This document shows, piece by piece, positions 11,970 through 20,709 of a stretch of DNA of 23,069 nucleotides; the stretch's first letter is position 1, and each line of letters starts with the position of its first letter. Below the pieces are notes generated by a model that was not told the DNA's origin, searched no databases, and was given only the letters and a program-made list of their open reading frames with translations. This DNA comes from a virus. The translations under genes were made by a program, and so were the position numbers. The stretch is taken from positions 1 through 23,069 of IMG/VR virus record IMGVR_UViG_3300027659_000219, one strand, 5' to 3'.

Positions 11970-12199
11970 AAAACCGACACCGTGACACCCCACCACCCCA
12001 AAATTCAACAAGGGACTCCTAAGTCCTTTACTCTATGAGCTGCACACTCGACGCCCATTTTTAAACATTTCATAACGATGTAGTACAAAATACCCCCCAC
12101 CCCCTATATTTTTTCGGCGGGACTACATTTATTTTTACTTGCCGGAAACACCCCCCGTCACTTTTCAAAAAGGCTACACCCCACCCATATATTTTTCTA

Positions 12200-12208
12200 T
12201 GCTATAGT
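12200..12208 (+). promoter_or_regulatory. Extended -10 promoter candidate for the packaging/head genes
   Basis: TGCTATAGT: an extended -10 with 5 of 6 consensus bases and no good -35. Predicted start near 12215, giving a leader of about 24 bases without a clear ribosome-binding site. Confidence 0.5.
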
Positions 12209-12238
12209 CGGCCCGAAACCCCCGTTAACCCGGTGCAC

Positions 12239-12889
12239 ATGATAGAAATTACGCCAACATCCGAGCATCCATTGCCGTTTGATTTGTCCGATGAGCAGCC
12301 TAAGACTCAGTCGGATAGCATTGCTATTGCCGTAAACACCGCTGACTTAATTGACCAGCTTGGTGGGAGCATCGACTACACAGAAGAAGATGAAGAGAAA
12401 GCACGCAACCTAATTAAGGGTGCGGACAAAAGCAACATAGCTAGAACGCTATCCAGCCCCGGGGTAGCCAAGAAAGCCTCAGCAATTCTGAAGCAATACG
12501 ACTATCAAGCTATTGCGGATGCTACTCAGGCACGGCACTTCATCACAAACAAACTCATTGAGCTAGCAGACTGCGGAGACCCAAGGTACGAGCTGAAGGC
12601 TCTGGAGCTTTTGGGCAAGCACTCAGATATTGGAATCTTCACAGAGCGCAGTGAGATTACCGTCCACCACAAGACATCCATAGATTTAGAGAACAGTATT
12701 AGGGAGCGCGTCAAGCGGCTGCTCAATACGACAGTTACAGACATCACACCCATAGACGACCTAGATGCCCAGCTTGCGGTTAGCAGCGAAGGTACATTCG
12801 AGGAGATAGAGGAAGTAGAAGAACATGCACAAGAAACGCTAGAAAATGAACATGTGGACGATGACGTGTATACAAAAGGCGAAGAATGA
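12239..12889 (+). CDS. terS: Terminase small subunit
   Basis: A 216-aa protein. Residues about 60-88 (NLIKGADKSNIARTLSSPGVAKKASAIL) look like a helix-turn-helix-type DNA-recognition region. Residues about 115-139 (GDPRYELKALELLGKHSDIGIFTE) carry the ALKALELLGKHxGxF pattern common in small terminases, and the C-terminus is strongly acidic. It should recognise phage DNA and hand it to the large subunit for packaging. It overlaps terL by ATGA. ATG 12239 is used; an in-frame GTG lies 6 bases upstream and neither has a clear ribosome-binding site. Confidence 0.85.
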   Translation: MIEITPTSEHPLPFDLSDEQPKTQSDSIAIAVNTADLIDQLGGSIDYTEEDEEKARNLIKGADKSNIARTLSSPGVAKKASAILKQYDYQAIADATQARHFITNKLIELADCGDPRYELKALELLGKHSDIGIFTERSEITVHHKTSIDLENSIRERVKRLLNTTVTDITPIDDLDAQLAVSSEGTFEEIEEVEEHAQETLENEHVDDDVYTKGEE

Positions 12890-14409
12890 GTAACCTCAAC
12901 AACATCTCGCTAAAGGATATACCGAGCATCCTGCCGCACATGACAGAAGCGGACCTGCGAGTGTTGGAGACCCAGCTAATTCACTTGGAGAAGCTCAAAG
13001 AAAATGAACTCATACAAGAGAAATTTATCAAGTTCGTTGAGAAGATGTGGCCTTCGTTTATATCTGGGCGGCACCATAAGAGGATGGCTGAGGCGTTCGA
13101 GCGTGTGGCTCGAGGTGAGTGCAAGCGTCTTATTATTAACATGCCTCCTCGTCATACTAAGTCTGAGTTCGCATCTTATCTTCTTCCAGCTTGGTTTCTA
13201 GGGAAGTTCCCTAATAAGAAGGTCATCCAGAGTTCTAACACAGGCGAGCTAGCTGTGGGGTTTGGACGAAAGGTACGTAACTTGGTAGATTCTGAGGTAT
13301 ATCACAGCAACTTTCCAGAGCTGCAGCTCCAAGCGGACTCGAAAGCGGCGGGCCGGTGGAACACATCCAAGGGCGGTGACTACTTTGCGATTGGTGTGGG
13401 CGGTACGGTGACCGGTAAGGGCGCTGACCTACTAATTATTGATGACCCGCACTCGGAGCAAGAGGCTGCGATGGCAGCAAGCAACCCAGAAATCTACGAT
13501 AAAGTGTATGAGTGGTACACGTCAGGTCCGCGTCAGCGTCTGCAGCCCGGTGGCTCTATTGTTATAGTGATGACACGGTGGGCCCAGAGGGATTTAACGG
13601 GCCAAGTGCTCAAAGCAGCGGCCCAAAGGTCTGGTGAAGAGTGGGAAGTGATCGAATTTCCGGCTATTTTGCCCTCCAACACCCCACTTTGGCCTGAATT
13701 TTGGTCAATGCAGGAGCTTTCAGCGCTAAAAGACGAGCTCCCGAACTCTAAATGGCAGGCTCAGTACCAGCAAAACCCAGTGGGCAACGAGTCAGCCATC
13801 GTAAAACGCGATTGGTGGCAGTGGTGGGAGGAAGATAACCCGCCAGACTGTGAATACATCCTACAAACGTGGGACACGGCGTTTGAGAAAAACAATAGGG
13901 CTGACTATTCTGCTGGAACGACGTGGGGAATCTTCACGCACTATAAAGATCAGACGAAAAACATCATCCTTTTAAACACATATAAGAAACGTGTCGAATA
14001 TCCCGACCTAAAACGAGATGTTCTGAAAGAGTACAACGAGTATGAGCCTGACGGAGTATTGATCGAGAAGAAAGCGTCTGGCGCACCTCTAATATATGAG
14101 CTCCGGGCTATGGGCATACCGGCCCAAGAATTTACTCCGGGTAAGGGGCAAGACAAAATTGCCCGTTTGAACGCAGTCTCGGACATAATTGCGTCTGGGA
14201 AAGTATGGGTTCCTCGTACCCGCTGGGCTGAAGAGCTAGTGGATGAGATCGCTGCGTTCCCTTCTGGGGAGCACGATGACTTGGTTGACGCGACCACTCT
14301 AGCACTCATGCGGTTCCGTCAGGGCGGTTTTCTTCGCCTACCAAGTGACGAGCCTGAAGATATCAAATGGTTCAAGGGTTACCGCAGTGAGCGGTTCTAC
14401 ACAGTTTAA
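12886..14409 (+). CDS. terL: Terminase large subunit
   Basis: A 507-aa DNA-packaging motor. The ATPase domain has a Walker-A-like PPRHTKS at 87-93, Walker B LLIIDDP at 182-188 and MTRWAQRDL downstream. The nuclease domain has Asp330 in QTWDTAF, Glu394 in VLIEKKASG, and DDLVDAT at 464-470, which together supply the RNase-H-like metal ligands. It cuts concatemeric DNA and pumps it into the prohead through the portal. Length is normal for the family, with no truncation. The start overlaps the terS stop. Confidence 0.97.
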   Translation: MSNLNNISLKDIPSILPHMTEADLRVLETQLIHLEKLKENELIQEKFIKFVEKMWPSFISGRHHKRMAEAFERVARGECKRLIINMPPRHTKSEFASYLLPAWFLGKFPNKKVIQSSNTGELAVGFGRKVRNLVDSEVYHSNFPELQLQADSKAAGRWNTSKGGDYFAIGVGGTVTGKGADLLIIDDPHSEQEAAMAASNPEIYDKVYEWYTSGPRQRLQPGGSIVIVMTRWAQRDLTGQVLKAAAQRSGEEWEVIEFPAILPSNTPLWPEFWSMQELSALKDELPNSKWQAQYQQNPVGNESAIVKRDWWQWWEEDNPPDCEYILQTWDTAFEKNNRADYSAGTTWGIFTHYKDQTKNIILLNTYKKRVEYPDLKRDVLKEYNEYEPDGVLIEKKASGAPLIYELRAMGIPAQEFTPGKGQDKIARLNAVSDIIASGKVWVPRTRWAEELVDEIAAFPSGEHDDLVDATTLALMRFRQGGFLRLPSDEPEDIKWFKGYRSERFYTV

Positions 14410-14418
14410 GGATACATC

Positions 14419-16905
14419 ATGGACAAAGGTTTATACGCAGCTCCTCAAGGCTTAGCCGATATGGAGAACGACGCGCCAGAAATTGAGATTGAGATTGAAG
14501 ACCCAGAGTCAGTAACTATTGGTATCGACGGGCTAGAGATTGAGATTGATCCTAAAGAAGATACGGCTGAAGTGTTTGATGCCAACCTTGCAGAGTTCCT
14601 TGATGAGTCAGTTCTAGATTCATTAGGGGCAGAGCTTGTAGAAGAAGTAGATAAAGACTTGAACGATCGTAAAGATTGGATACGTACATACGTAGATGGT
14701 CTGAAGTTGTTGGGCCTGAAGTACGAAGAGCGCACAGAGCCTTGGCAAGGAGCTTGTGGTGTGTTCCACCCGATGCTCACCGAGTCAGTTGTAAGGTTCC
14801 AGTCAGAGGCAATGATGGAGACGTTCCCAGCGATGGGCCCCGTCAAGACTCAGATCGTTGGAGCTATTGACTTACTAGCAGAAGAAGCCGCAGCCCGTGT
14901 TCGTGATGACATGAACTACCAGCTTACTGAGGTGATGGTTGAGTATCGCCCAGAGCACGAGAAGCTATTGTGGTCACTGCCTCTAGCAGGTAGTGCGTTT
15001 AAGAAGGTGTACTACGACCCAAGCAAAGGTCGTCAAGTCGCTATGTTTATTCCCGCTGAAGACATTGTTGTCCCATACGGCGCGTCTAACTTAGAGTCAG
15101 CAGAGCGTGTTACACACGTAATGCGCAAGACACCTAACGAGTTGAAGAAACTGCAAGCCGCAGGATTCTACATAGACGTGGACCTAGGTGAGCCATCAAA
15201 CGAAATTGACGAGATTGAGAAGCAAAAAGCAGAAGAAATGGGTCTGTCTGCGACTCAGGATAACCGCTACCGTGTTCTTGAGATGCACGTTGACTTGGAC
15301 CTTGAAGGGTTTGAGGATGTGGACAAAGATGGTGAGCCCACAGGTATTGCGTTGCCATACGTAGTGACAGTAGAGAAGGGTACAACGAAGATTCTGGCTG
15401 TACGCCGCAATTGGTACGAAGGTGACAAGTTACACCTGAAACGCCAGCACTTTGTTCACTATCAATACATCCCCGGTTTTGGGTTCTACGGCTATGGTTT
15501 GATTCACTTAATTGGTGGATACGCTAAGTCTTCTACCATGCTGATTCGTCAGTTGGTGGACGCTGGTACGTTGTCTAACTTGCCCGGTGGTTTAAAGTCT
15601 CGCGGCTTACGTATTAAGGGTGACGATACACCGATCTCCCCCGGAGAGTTCCGAGACGTAGATGTGCCTAGTGGAAGCATCCGTGACAACATCTTACCGC
15701 TTCCATACAAAGAGCCAAGCCAAGTTTTGTTTGCTTTGTTCCAAAATATTGTGCAAGAAGGCCGCAGCTTCGCATCAAGCGGTGATATGAACGTCAGCGA
15801 CATGAGCGCCAATGCTCCTGTTGGTACAACTCTGGCTCTGCTAGAGCGGACTCTGAAGGTGATGACAGCAGTGCAAGCGCGACTGCACTACGCTATGAAG
15901 CAAGAGTTCAAACTCCTCAAAGTCATCATTGCCGACTACACACCAGAAGAATACGCATACGAGCCAGAGAACGGCAACCGTGATGTTAAGAAGTCTGACT
16001 ACGACGCTGTGGATGTAATCCCAGTCAGTGACCCTAACGCAGCGACGATGGCGCAGAAGATTGTGCAGTATCAGGCTGTACTGCAGCTTGCACAGTCAGC
16101 CCCTCAGTTGTACGACTTGCCTCTGTTGCACCGCCAGATGATTGAGATTCTGGGCATAAAGAACGCGGCGAAACTTGTACCTACTGAAGATGACCAAGTG
16201 CCGACCGACCCAGTGCAAGAGAACCAGAACTTGTTGACGGGCAAACCGGTCAAGGCGTTCATCGAGCAGAACCATCAAGCGCATATTGCGGTTCACCAGA
16301 TGGCGATGCAGGACCCGCAAATCCAGCAGTTGATGCAGATGAACCCACAGGCTCAGGCAATCATGGCTACGGCTATGGCGCACATTAACGAGCACATTGC
16401 GTTCGAGTATCGCCGTCAGATCGAAGAGAAGATGGGCATGACACTCCCAGATAAAGACCAGACTAAAGATGTCTCGCCACAGATCGCCGATCAGATTGCG
16501 ATCGCAGCAGCACAGGCTACACAGCAGTTGTTCCAGCAGCACCAGCAAGAGGCTCAACAGCAAGCGGCCCAGCAGCAAATGCAAGACCCAGTGGTACAGA
16601 TGCAACAACAAGAGTTACAGATTCGTCAACAGGAGCTCCAGCTTAAAGCTCAGAAACAGCAAGCGGAAGCGTCAGCTAAAGCAGCTCAACTGACTATCGA
16701 GCACTCTCGCATCGAGGCACAGAAAGAAATTGCACGTATGCAGGTAGATGCTAATACAGCAGTCGCCCGTGAACGTGTTACTAGGCAGCAGGAAACTGAA
16801 GGTGCTCGCATGAGTGTAGACATGGCTAAACACAAGTCACAAATGGCTCAGCAGCAACGCACAGCCTACATGCAACGTCAACAACCTCCTAACAAGGATA
16901 AATGA
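14419..16905 (+). CDS. Portal protein, P22-like
   Basis: An 828-aa protein immediately after terL. The N-terminal core holds RKDWIRTYVDGLKLLGLKYEERTEPWQGACGVFHPMLTESVVRFQSEAM in the arrangement typical of P22-type portals, which form the dodecameric DNA channel at one capsid vertex. From about residue 690 the sequence is Gln-rich and heptad-like (VQMQQQELQIRQQELQLKAQ), matching the long C-terminal barrel coil of P22 portal. It is longer than P22 gp1 (about 725 aa), mainly through an acidic N-terminal extension of about 60 residues and the Q-rich tail. AAGGA precedes ATG 14419. Confidence 0.92.
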   Translation: MDKGLYAAPQGLADMENDAPEIEIEIEDPESVTIGIDGLEIEIDPKEDTAEVFDANLAEFLDESVLDSLGAELVEEVDKDLNDRKDWIRTYVDGLKLLGLKYEERTEPWQGACGVFHPMLTESVVRFQSEAMMETFPAMGPVKTQIVGAIDLLAEEAAARVRDDMNYQLTEVMVEYRPEHEKLLWSLPLAGSAFKKVYYDPSKGRQVAMFIPAEDIVVPYGASNLESAERVTHVMRKTPNELKKLQAAGFYIDVDLGEPSNEIDEIEKQKAEEMGLSATQDNRYRVLEMHVDLDLEGFEDVDKDGEPTGIALPYVVTVEKGTTKILAVRRNWYEGDKLHLKRQHFVHYQYIPGFGFYGYGLIHLIGGYAKSSTMLIRQLVDAGTLSNLPGGLKSRGLRIKGDDTPISPGEFRDVDVPSGSIRDNILPLPYKEPSQVLFALFQNIVQEGRSFASSGDMNVSDMSANAPVGTTLALLERTLKVMTAVQARLHYAMKQEFKLLKVIIADYTPEEYAYEPENGNRDVKKSDYDAVDVIPVSDPNAATMAQKIVQYQAVLQLAQSAPQLYDLPLLHRQMIEILGIKNAAKLVPTEDDQVPTDPVQENQNLLTGKPVKAFIEQNHQAHIAVHQMAMQDPQIQQLMQMNPQAQAIMATAMAHINEHIAFEYRRQIEEKMGMTLPDKDQTKDVSPQIADQIAIAAAQATQQLFQQHQQEAQQQAAQQQMQDPVVQMQQQELQIRQQELQLKAQKQQAEASAKAAQLTIEHSRIEAQKEIARMQVDANTAVARERVTRQQETEGARMSVDMAKHKSQMAQQQRTAYMQRQQPPNKDK

Positions 16906-17105
16906 TGGACAACAATAAGTTACTTGCACACATTGCACGCGAGATTGACAAGTTACGCGGGGACCAAGCGAGTTTTCTTTCCACCGGTAGAGCAGGGGAC
17001 TACCCTGAATATCGGCACATCTGCGGGATCATCCGGGGTCTGAGCCATGCAGAAACTATTGTTAACGACCTCGTGCAACGTATGGAGAACTTTGAAGATG
17101 AATGA
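16902..17105 (+). CDS. Small phage protein after the portal, 67 aa
   Basis: A helical protein, MMDNNKLLAHIAREIDKLRG then a DYPEYRHICGIIRGLSHA segment and a NDLVQRMENFEDE end. The A-R-E-I-D-x-L-R...G-x-A-x-D-Y-x-E-Y...I-x-G-L pattern is seen in short genes between portal and scaffold in related phages (familiarity). AAGGA lies upstream, and it overlaps the portal stop. The role is unknown. Confidence 0.82.
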   Translation: MMDNNKLLAHIAREIDKLRGDQASFLSTGRAGDYPEYRHICGIIRGLSHAETIVNDLVQRMENFEDE

Positions 17106-17508
17106 ATTTGATACCGCTGCGGTGGACCTCTCAGGGATTTTGAATAAAGATTCCGAAGAAAAAGCAAAGCAGTTGCCTGACCCGAAGACCTTTCACTTGC
17201 TTTGTGTAGTACCAGAAGCAATGGAGTCTTTTGCTGAGAGTGAGTCTGGAATTATCAAGTCTAGCCAATCTATGTATTACGAAGAAGTGCTGACCCCAGT
17301 GCTGTTTGTAGTCAAGGTGGGTCCAGATGCGTACAAAGACGTAACTCGTTTCCCTAACGGCCCCTCGTGTAAGGAAGGTGATTTCGTTATCTGCCGACCT
17401 AACTCTGGCACTCGTTTGAAGATTCATGGGCGTGAGTTCCGAATCATTAACGACGACTCAGTTGAGGCTACCGTTGAAGACCCGCGTGGAATTACCCGCG
17501 CTGCATAA
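17098..17508 (+). CDS. GroES-like co-chaperonin
   Basis: A 136-aa protein. The core (about residues 30-128) follows the GroES layout: DPKTFHLLCVVPEA; a loop with ESESGIIKS (48-55) in the place of the GroEL-binding mobile loop; VLFVVKVGPDAYKD (70-81) as the VxxVGxGxxxx strand; CKEGDFVICRPNSGTRLKIHGREFRIINDDSV (91-122), equal to 'VKVGDxVLFxxYxGTxVKxxGEEyxIlxexDI'. Phage versions (gp31 of T4 being the best known) adapt host GroEL for capsid folding. It sits between portal and scaffold. I chose ATG 17098, which overlaps the upstream stop, rather than an upstream in-frame ATG inside the previous gene. Confidence 0.78.
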   Translation: MNEFDTAAVDLSGILNKDSEEKAKQLPDPKTFHLLCVVPEAMESFAESESGIIKSSQSMYYEEVLTPVLFVVKVGPDAYKDVTRFPNGPSCKEGDFVICRPNSGTRLKIHGREFRIINDDSVEATVEDPRGITRAA

Positions 17509-17518
17509 GGAGTAACAA

Positions 17519-18508
17519 ATGGCTAAATTTGGAGATGATTTCCAGTTTCCTGACGAGAAGGAAGCTAAGGGTAAACCCGTAGATACGGCACCCGTAGAAG
17601 AAGAGTTTGTAGTAGAAATTGAGAACGATACACCCCCAGAGGACCGTAATCGTAAAGCTGCGCCCCCTCCAGAGGACCCTTCGGAAGAAGAATTAGCCTC
17701 GTATGACGAGAAAGTGCAGGCCCGAATTAAGAAGTTCACCCGTGGATACCACGATGAGCGGCGGGCAAAAGAAGAGGCTATGCGCGAACGGCAGGCTGCT
17801 GAAACCTTTGCAAAGCAGGTATTTGAAGAGAATAAACGCTTGCAGAAACAGCTATCTACCGGCAGTGAAGCCTATATTGCCCAGTCAAAAACCTCTGCTG
17901 AAGGTGAGTTAGAGGCCGCAGAACGTAGCTACAAAGAGGCTTACGACGCTGGCGATGCCGATGGTCTTGTAACTGCCCAGAAGAAGATTGCTCGAGCTAC
18001 TCTTACTCTAGACAAAGTAGAGAATATGAGACCTATTCCAGTAGTGGAGCAGGAGTTTGAGCCCCCAGCTAGGCAAGCACCGGCGCACCCTCGCACCGCT
18101 AAGTGGTTAGAAGCTAACTCTAGTTGGTGGGGTAAAGACGAAGAAATGACCGCTGCAGCATCTGGGCTTGACAGGAAATTACAAAGAGAGTATGGTCCGG
18201 ATTACATAGGTACTGAAGAGTACTTTAAAACCATCGATAAAACGATGCGCAAACGATTTCCTGAGAATTTTGAAGATTCTCAGAGCTATGAGGATGATGA
18301 ACCGCCTCCAAAGAAAAGGTCATCAGAACCGGAAGAGGATTTCACTCCCATCCGTGCAACAAAACCAGCTTCGGTTGTAGCTCCGGCTACCCGCAGCACA
18401 CCACCTAACCGTATTCGGTTGAAGGCATCTGAAGTGGCGATAGCTCGCCGTCTTGGGGTGACTCCAGAACAATACGCGAAACAGGTTGCTTTACTTAATA
18501 GAGGTTAA
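17519..18508 (+). CDS. Scaffolding-like protein
   Basis: A 329-aa protein. Highly charged, with a Pro/Glu-rich N-terminus, long coiled helices (about residues 60-170, DEKVQARIKKFTRGYHDERR, RERQAAETFAKQVFEE), a disordered linker and a compact basic C-terminus, ASEVAIARRLGVTPEQYAKQVALL. This order and its place directly before the head proteins are those of phage scaffolding proteins, which guide capsid assembly and leave before DNA packaging. AAGGAG precedes ATG 17519. There is no protease gene beside it. Assignment rests on architecture and synteny. Confidence 0.78.
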   Translation: MAKFGDDFQFPDEKEAKGKPVDTAPVEEEFVVEIENDTPPEDRNRKAAPPPEDPSEEELASYDEKVQARIKKFTRGYHDERRAKEEAMRERQAAETFAKQVFEENKRLQKQLSTGSEAYIAQSKTSAEGELEAAERSYKEAYDAGDADGLVTAQKKIARATLTLDKVENMRPIPVVEQEFEPPARQAPAHPRTAKWLEANSSWWGKDEEMTAAASGLDRKLQREYGPDYIGTEEYFKTIDKTMRKRFPENFEDSQSYEDDEPPPKKRSSEPEEDFTPIRATKPASVVAPATRSTPPNRIRLKASEVAIARRLGVTPEQYAKQVALLNRG

Positions 18509-18510
18509 AA

Positions 18511-18984
18511 ATGGAAAAGACTACAGTAGTAGAAAAAGCTCAAAATCGTCTGGTTCGTGAACTAGATACACGCGAGTCTTTCGCTCGCCCAACAGCGTGG
18601 CGTCCTCCAGAGACACTACCATCCCCAGATAAACGTCCGGGTTGGGAACATCGGTGGATTCGCATTAGTATGTTGGGGCAGGCTGATCCGGGTAATACTT
18701 CTTCTAAGTTACGCGAAGGCTATGAACCCGTGAAAGCGGAAGAATATCCCGAGCTATTGGTGCACGCTTCTACTGAAGGTCGTTTCAAAGGAAACATCGA
18801 AGTGGGCGGACTATTGCTTTGCCGTATTCCGGAAGAGTTTTTGAAACAGCGAGATGCGTACTACGCAAATCAAAACAAAGCTCAGATGGAGTCAGTAGAC
18901 AATAACTTTCTCAAAGATAGTGATCCTCGTATGCCCTTGTTCTCGGACAAGAAATCGAAGGTTACTTTTGGTTCTGGTGGTTAA
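18511..18984 (+). CDS. Phage head-region protein of unknown role, 157 aa
   Basis: Contains WRPPETLPSPDKRPGWEHRWIRISMLGQADPGNTSSKLREGYEPVKAEEYPE, GRFKGNIEVGGLLLCRIPEEFLKQRDAYY and an end KKSKVTFG. The pattern 'W-x-P-P...L-P...G-x-x-x-R-W-I-R...G-x-D-x-x-N...G-Y-x-P-V...G-G-L-x-L-x-x-x-P' recurs in a conserved gene between scaffold and capsid in related phages (familiarity). It may be a minor virion or assembly protein; function unproven. GAGG precedes ATG 18511. Confidence 0.8.
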   Translation: MEKTTVVEKAQNRLVRELDTRESFARPTAWRPPETLPSPDKRPGWEHRWIRISMLGQADPGNTSSKLREGYEPVKAEEYPELLVHASTEGRFKGNIEVGGLLLCRIPEEFLKQRDAYYANQNKAQMESVDNNFLKDSDPRMPLFSDKKSKVTFGSGG

Positions 18985-19003
18985 ATTTTTTAGGAGTCCT
19001 TAA

Positions 19004-19627
19004 ATGGCATCTACCGCTTCTCCCTACGGCCTCCGTGCCGTAAATGAGTTGGGTGGCCTACCTTACGCAGGTAGCACTCGCTCGTTTTTATTCGACCCTG
19101 CTGGATACGGCGCAAACGTCTATAACGGAAGTTTGGTGTACGTTAAATCTACAGGTTACATTGAAATCGTTACTGCTACTGGCGCTGACGCAACTACAAA
19201 TGGTTTCCCTGTTGGCACTGCTAACACCGGCGCTGTTGGTGTGTTCGTTGGTTGCTCTTACGTTAACGCACAAGGTCAAACCGTTTTTTCACAATACTAC
19301 CCGTCCGGTTCGCTGAACGCTACAGCATTTGTGATTGATGATGACCGCACTGTGTTCCAAGTTCAGTCTGCTGGTACTGTTACCATCGCTGCTCTGGGTT
19401 CAAACGTGTTCTTCTCCACTGGCGCAGTTTCTACCGGTAGTACATCTACTGGTAACTCTACCGCTTCCGTTGTGGCTGGCTCTTCCGCTGTTACTACTAC
19501 CGCCGCTTTCCGCGTCGTTGGTTTTGTAAACATGGTTGGGTTCTCCGTAGTGGGTGACGCATATACTGATATTCTGGTGAAGTTCAACCCCGGATACCAC
19601 TCTTACAGCAACGCTGTTGGTCTGTAA
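19004..19627 (+). CDS. Putative head decoration/structural protein, 207 aa
   Basis: A beta-rich, Ser/Thr/Ala/Gly-rich protein opening MASTASPYGLRAVNELGGLPYAGSTR. A short repetitive stretch STGAVSTGSTSTGNSTAS lies near residues 138-155, and the end is FNPGYHSYSNAVGL. The opening ASPYGLRPVxxxGG is usual for a phage head protein encoded just upstream of the capsid gene. TAGGAG precedes ATG 19004. Probably decorates or supports the capsid; this is inference from composition and position. Confidence 0.75.
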   Translation: MASTASPYGLRAVNELGGLPYAGSTRSFLFDPAGYGANVYNGSLVYVKSTGYIEIVTATGADATTNGFPVGTANTGAVGVFVGCSYVNAQGQTVFSQYYPSGSLNATAFVIDDDRTVFQVQSAGTVTIAALGSNVFFSTGAVSTGSTSTGNSTASVVAGSSAVTTTAAFRVVGFVNMVGFSVVGDAYTDILVKFNPGYHSYSNAVGL

Positions 19628-19640
19628 AAGGAGCTAAATC

Positions 19641-20558
19641 ATGGCTATTTCACGCGCACAACTACTTAAAGAACTCTTGCCCGGATTGAACGCATTGTTT
19701 GGTTTGGAATATGCTCGCTACGGTGAGCAGCATAAGGAACTCTACGAGACTGAAACCTCTGAGCGTTCTTTTGAAGAAGAGACAAAGCTGTCTGGTTTCT
19801 CTGCTGCACCTGTTAAGAACGAGGGCCAAGCCATCGCTTATGACAATGCACAGGAAGCATGGACAACTCGTTACAACCACGAAACCATCGCCTTGGGCTT
19901 CTCCATCACTGAAGAAGCTGTGGAAGATAACTTGTATGACTCACTGTCTGCTCGTTACACCAAAGGTCTGGCTCGTGCTATGGCGTATACCAAGCAAGTT
20001 AAGGCTGCTGCTGTTATCAACAACGGTTTCACTAACTCGTCTCAGTACTACGGCGGTGACGGCGTACCTTTGTTCAGCACTGCTCACCCCTTGACTGGTG
20101 GCGGCACTAACAGCAATCGTCCTACAACTGGCGCTGACCTTAACGAGACTTCCTTGGAAGCCGCCGTTATCCAGATCGCTGCTTGGACTGACGAGCGCGG
20201 TTTGCTGATCGCTGCTAAGCCTAAGAAGCTGATTGTTCCCCCTGCTTTGCAGTTCGTTGCTACTCGTTTGTTAGAAACCAGCCTCCGTGTTGGTACTGCT
20301 GATAACGACATCAACGCGTTGAAAAACAACGGTTCGGTCGCAGAAGGCTACACAGTCAACAACTTCTTGACTGACAGCAACGGCTGGTACTTGACTACTG
20401 ACGTGCCTAACGGTTTGAAACACTTTGTTCGTACCCCATTGCAAAATGGAATGGATGGTGATTTTGATACGGGGAACGTGCGTTACAAGAGCCGCGAGCG
20501 GTACAGCTTTGGATGGAGCGATCCGCTCGGAGTCTTTGGCTCACCCGGTTCGTCCTAA
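19641..20558 (+). CDS. Major capsid protein, Mu gpT-like
   Basis: A 305-aa protein. Features: an N-terminal KELLPGLNALFGLEYARYGEQHKELYET; central TTRYNHETIALGFSITEEAVEDNLYDSLSARYTKGLARAM (about residues 74-113), PLFSTAHPLTGG (about 140-151); C-terminal RERYSFGWSDPLGVFGS. This agrees with the Mu gpT type of HK97-fold major head subunits. It forms the icosahedral shell, and the upstream GroES-like and scaffold genes are expected to assist it. A strong AAAAGGAG precedes ATG 19641. It is followed by a perfect palindrome and an intrinsic terminator. Confidence 0.9.
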   Translation: MAISRAQLLKELLPGLNALFGLEYARYGEQHKELYETETSERSFEEETKLSGFSAAPVKNEGQAIAYDNAQEAWTTRYNHETIALGFSITEEAVEDNLYDSLSARYTKGLARAMAYTKQVKAAAVINNGFTNSSQYYGGDGVPLFSTAHPLTGGGTNSNRPTTGADLNETSLEAAVIQIAAWTDERGLLIAAKPKKLIVPPALQFVATRLLETSLRVGTADNDINALKNNGSVAEGYTVNNFLTDSNGWYLTTDVPNGLKHFVRTPLQNGMDGDFDTGNVRYKSRERYSFGWSDPLGVFGSPGSS

Positions 20559-20566
20559 GCGAACCC

Positions 20567-20588
20567 GCATAGAACCTAGGTTCTATGC
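20567..20588. repeat. Perfect 22-bp palindrome after the capsid gene
   Basis: GCATAGAACCT directly followed by its reverse complement, 8 bases after the capsid stop and 8 bases before the terminator stem. It may stabilise the mRNA 3' end or be a protein site. Confidence 0.9.
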
Positions 20589-20596
20589 TACAGAGA

Positions 20597-20618
20597 GGGC
20601 CCTTCGGGGCCCTTTTTT
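20597..20618 (+). terminator. Intrinsic terminator after the major capsid gene
   Basis: GGGCCC, TTCG tetraloop, GGGCCC, then six T. A classic strong terminator closing the packaging/head operon. Confidence 0.93.
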
Positions 20619-20672
20619 ATTGTCTTTATAAGGGTTACCTGTAACTAAGTCCCGCTACCTGTGTCGTAACCT

Positions 20673-20694
20673 AATTCGTAACGGATTACGAATT
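20673..20694. promoter_or_regulatory. Inverted repeat upstream of the endonuclease promoter
   Basis: AATTCGTAA, CGGA, TTACGAATT: perfect 9-bp arms. It includes a GTAAC pentamer; four such pentamers lie within 20634-20682, as in the 10.4-10.9 kb gap. It ends one base before the expected -35 region. Confidence 0.65.
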
Positions 20695-20709
20695 TACCTA
20701 GTCTCCATC

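Larger units (their letters stand above)
11811..12238. other. Divergent intergenic region between the two arms
   Basis: No gene is seen. The region separates the minus-strand accessory arm from the plus-strand packaging genes. It holds a weak extended -10 promoter for the minus arm (11883-11896), palindrome copy 12, several C-runs of five or six, a small stem GGGACT/AGTCC (12011-12027) and an extended -10 promoter for terS. Being just upstream of terS, it is a natural place for a packaging site, but no cos or pac signal is identifiable by eye. Confidence 0.65.

Noticed and set aside
11811-12238. cos or pac site
   Set aside because: Position next to terS is suggestive and C-runs are present, but nothing in the sequence alone defines a packaging cut.
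15134-16611. Minus-strand frames opposite the portal gene
   Set aside because: They are antisense to a continuous, well-recognised portal frame and have Leu-rich shadow composition without ribosome-binding sites.
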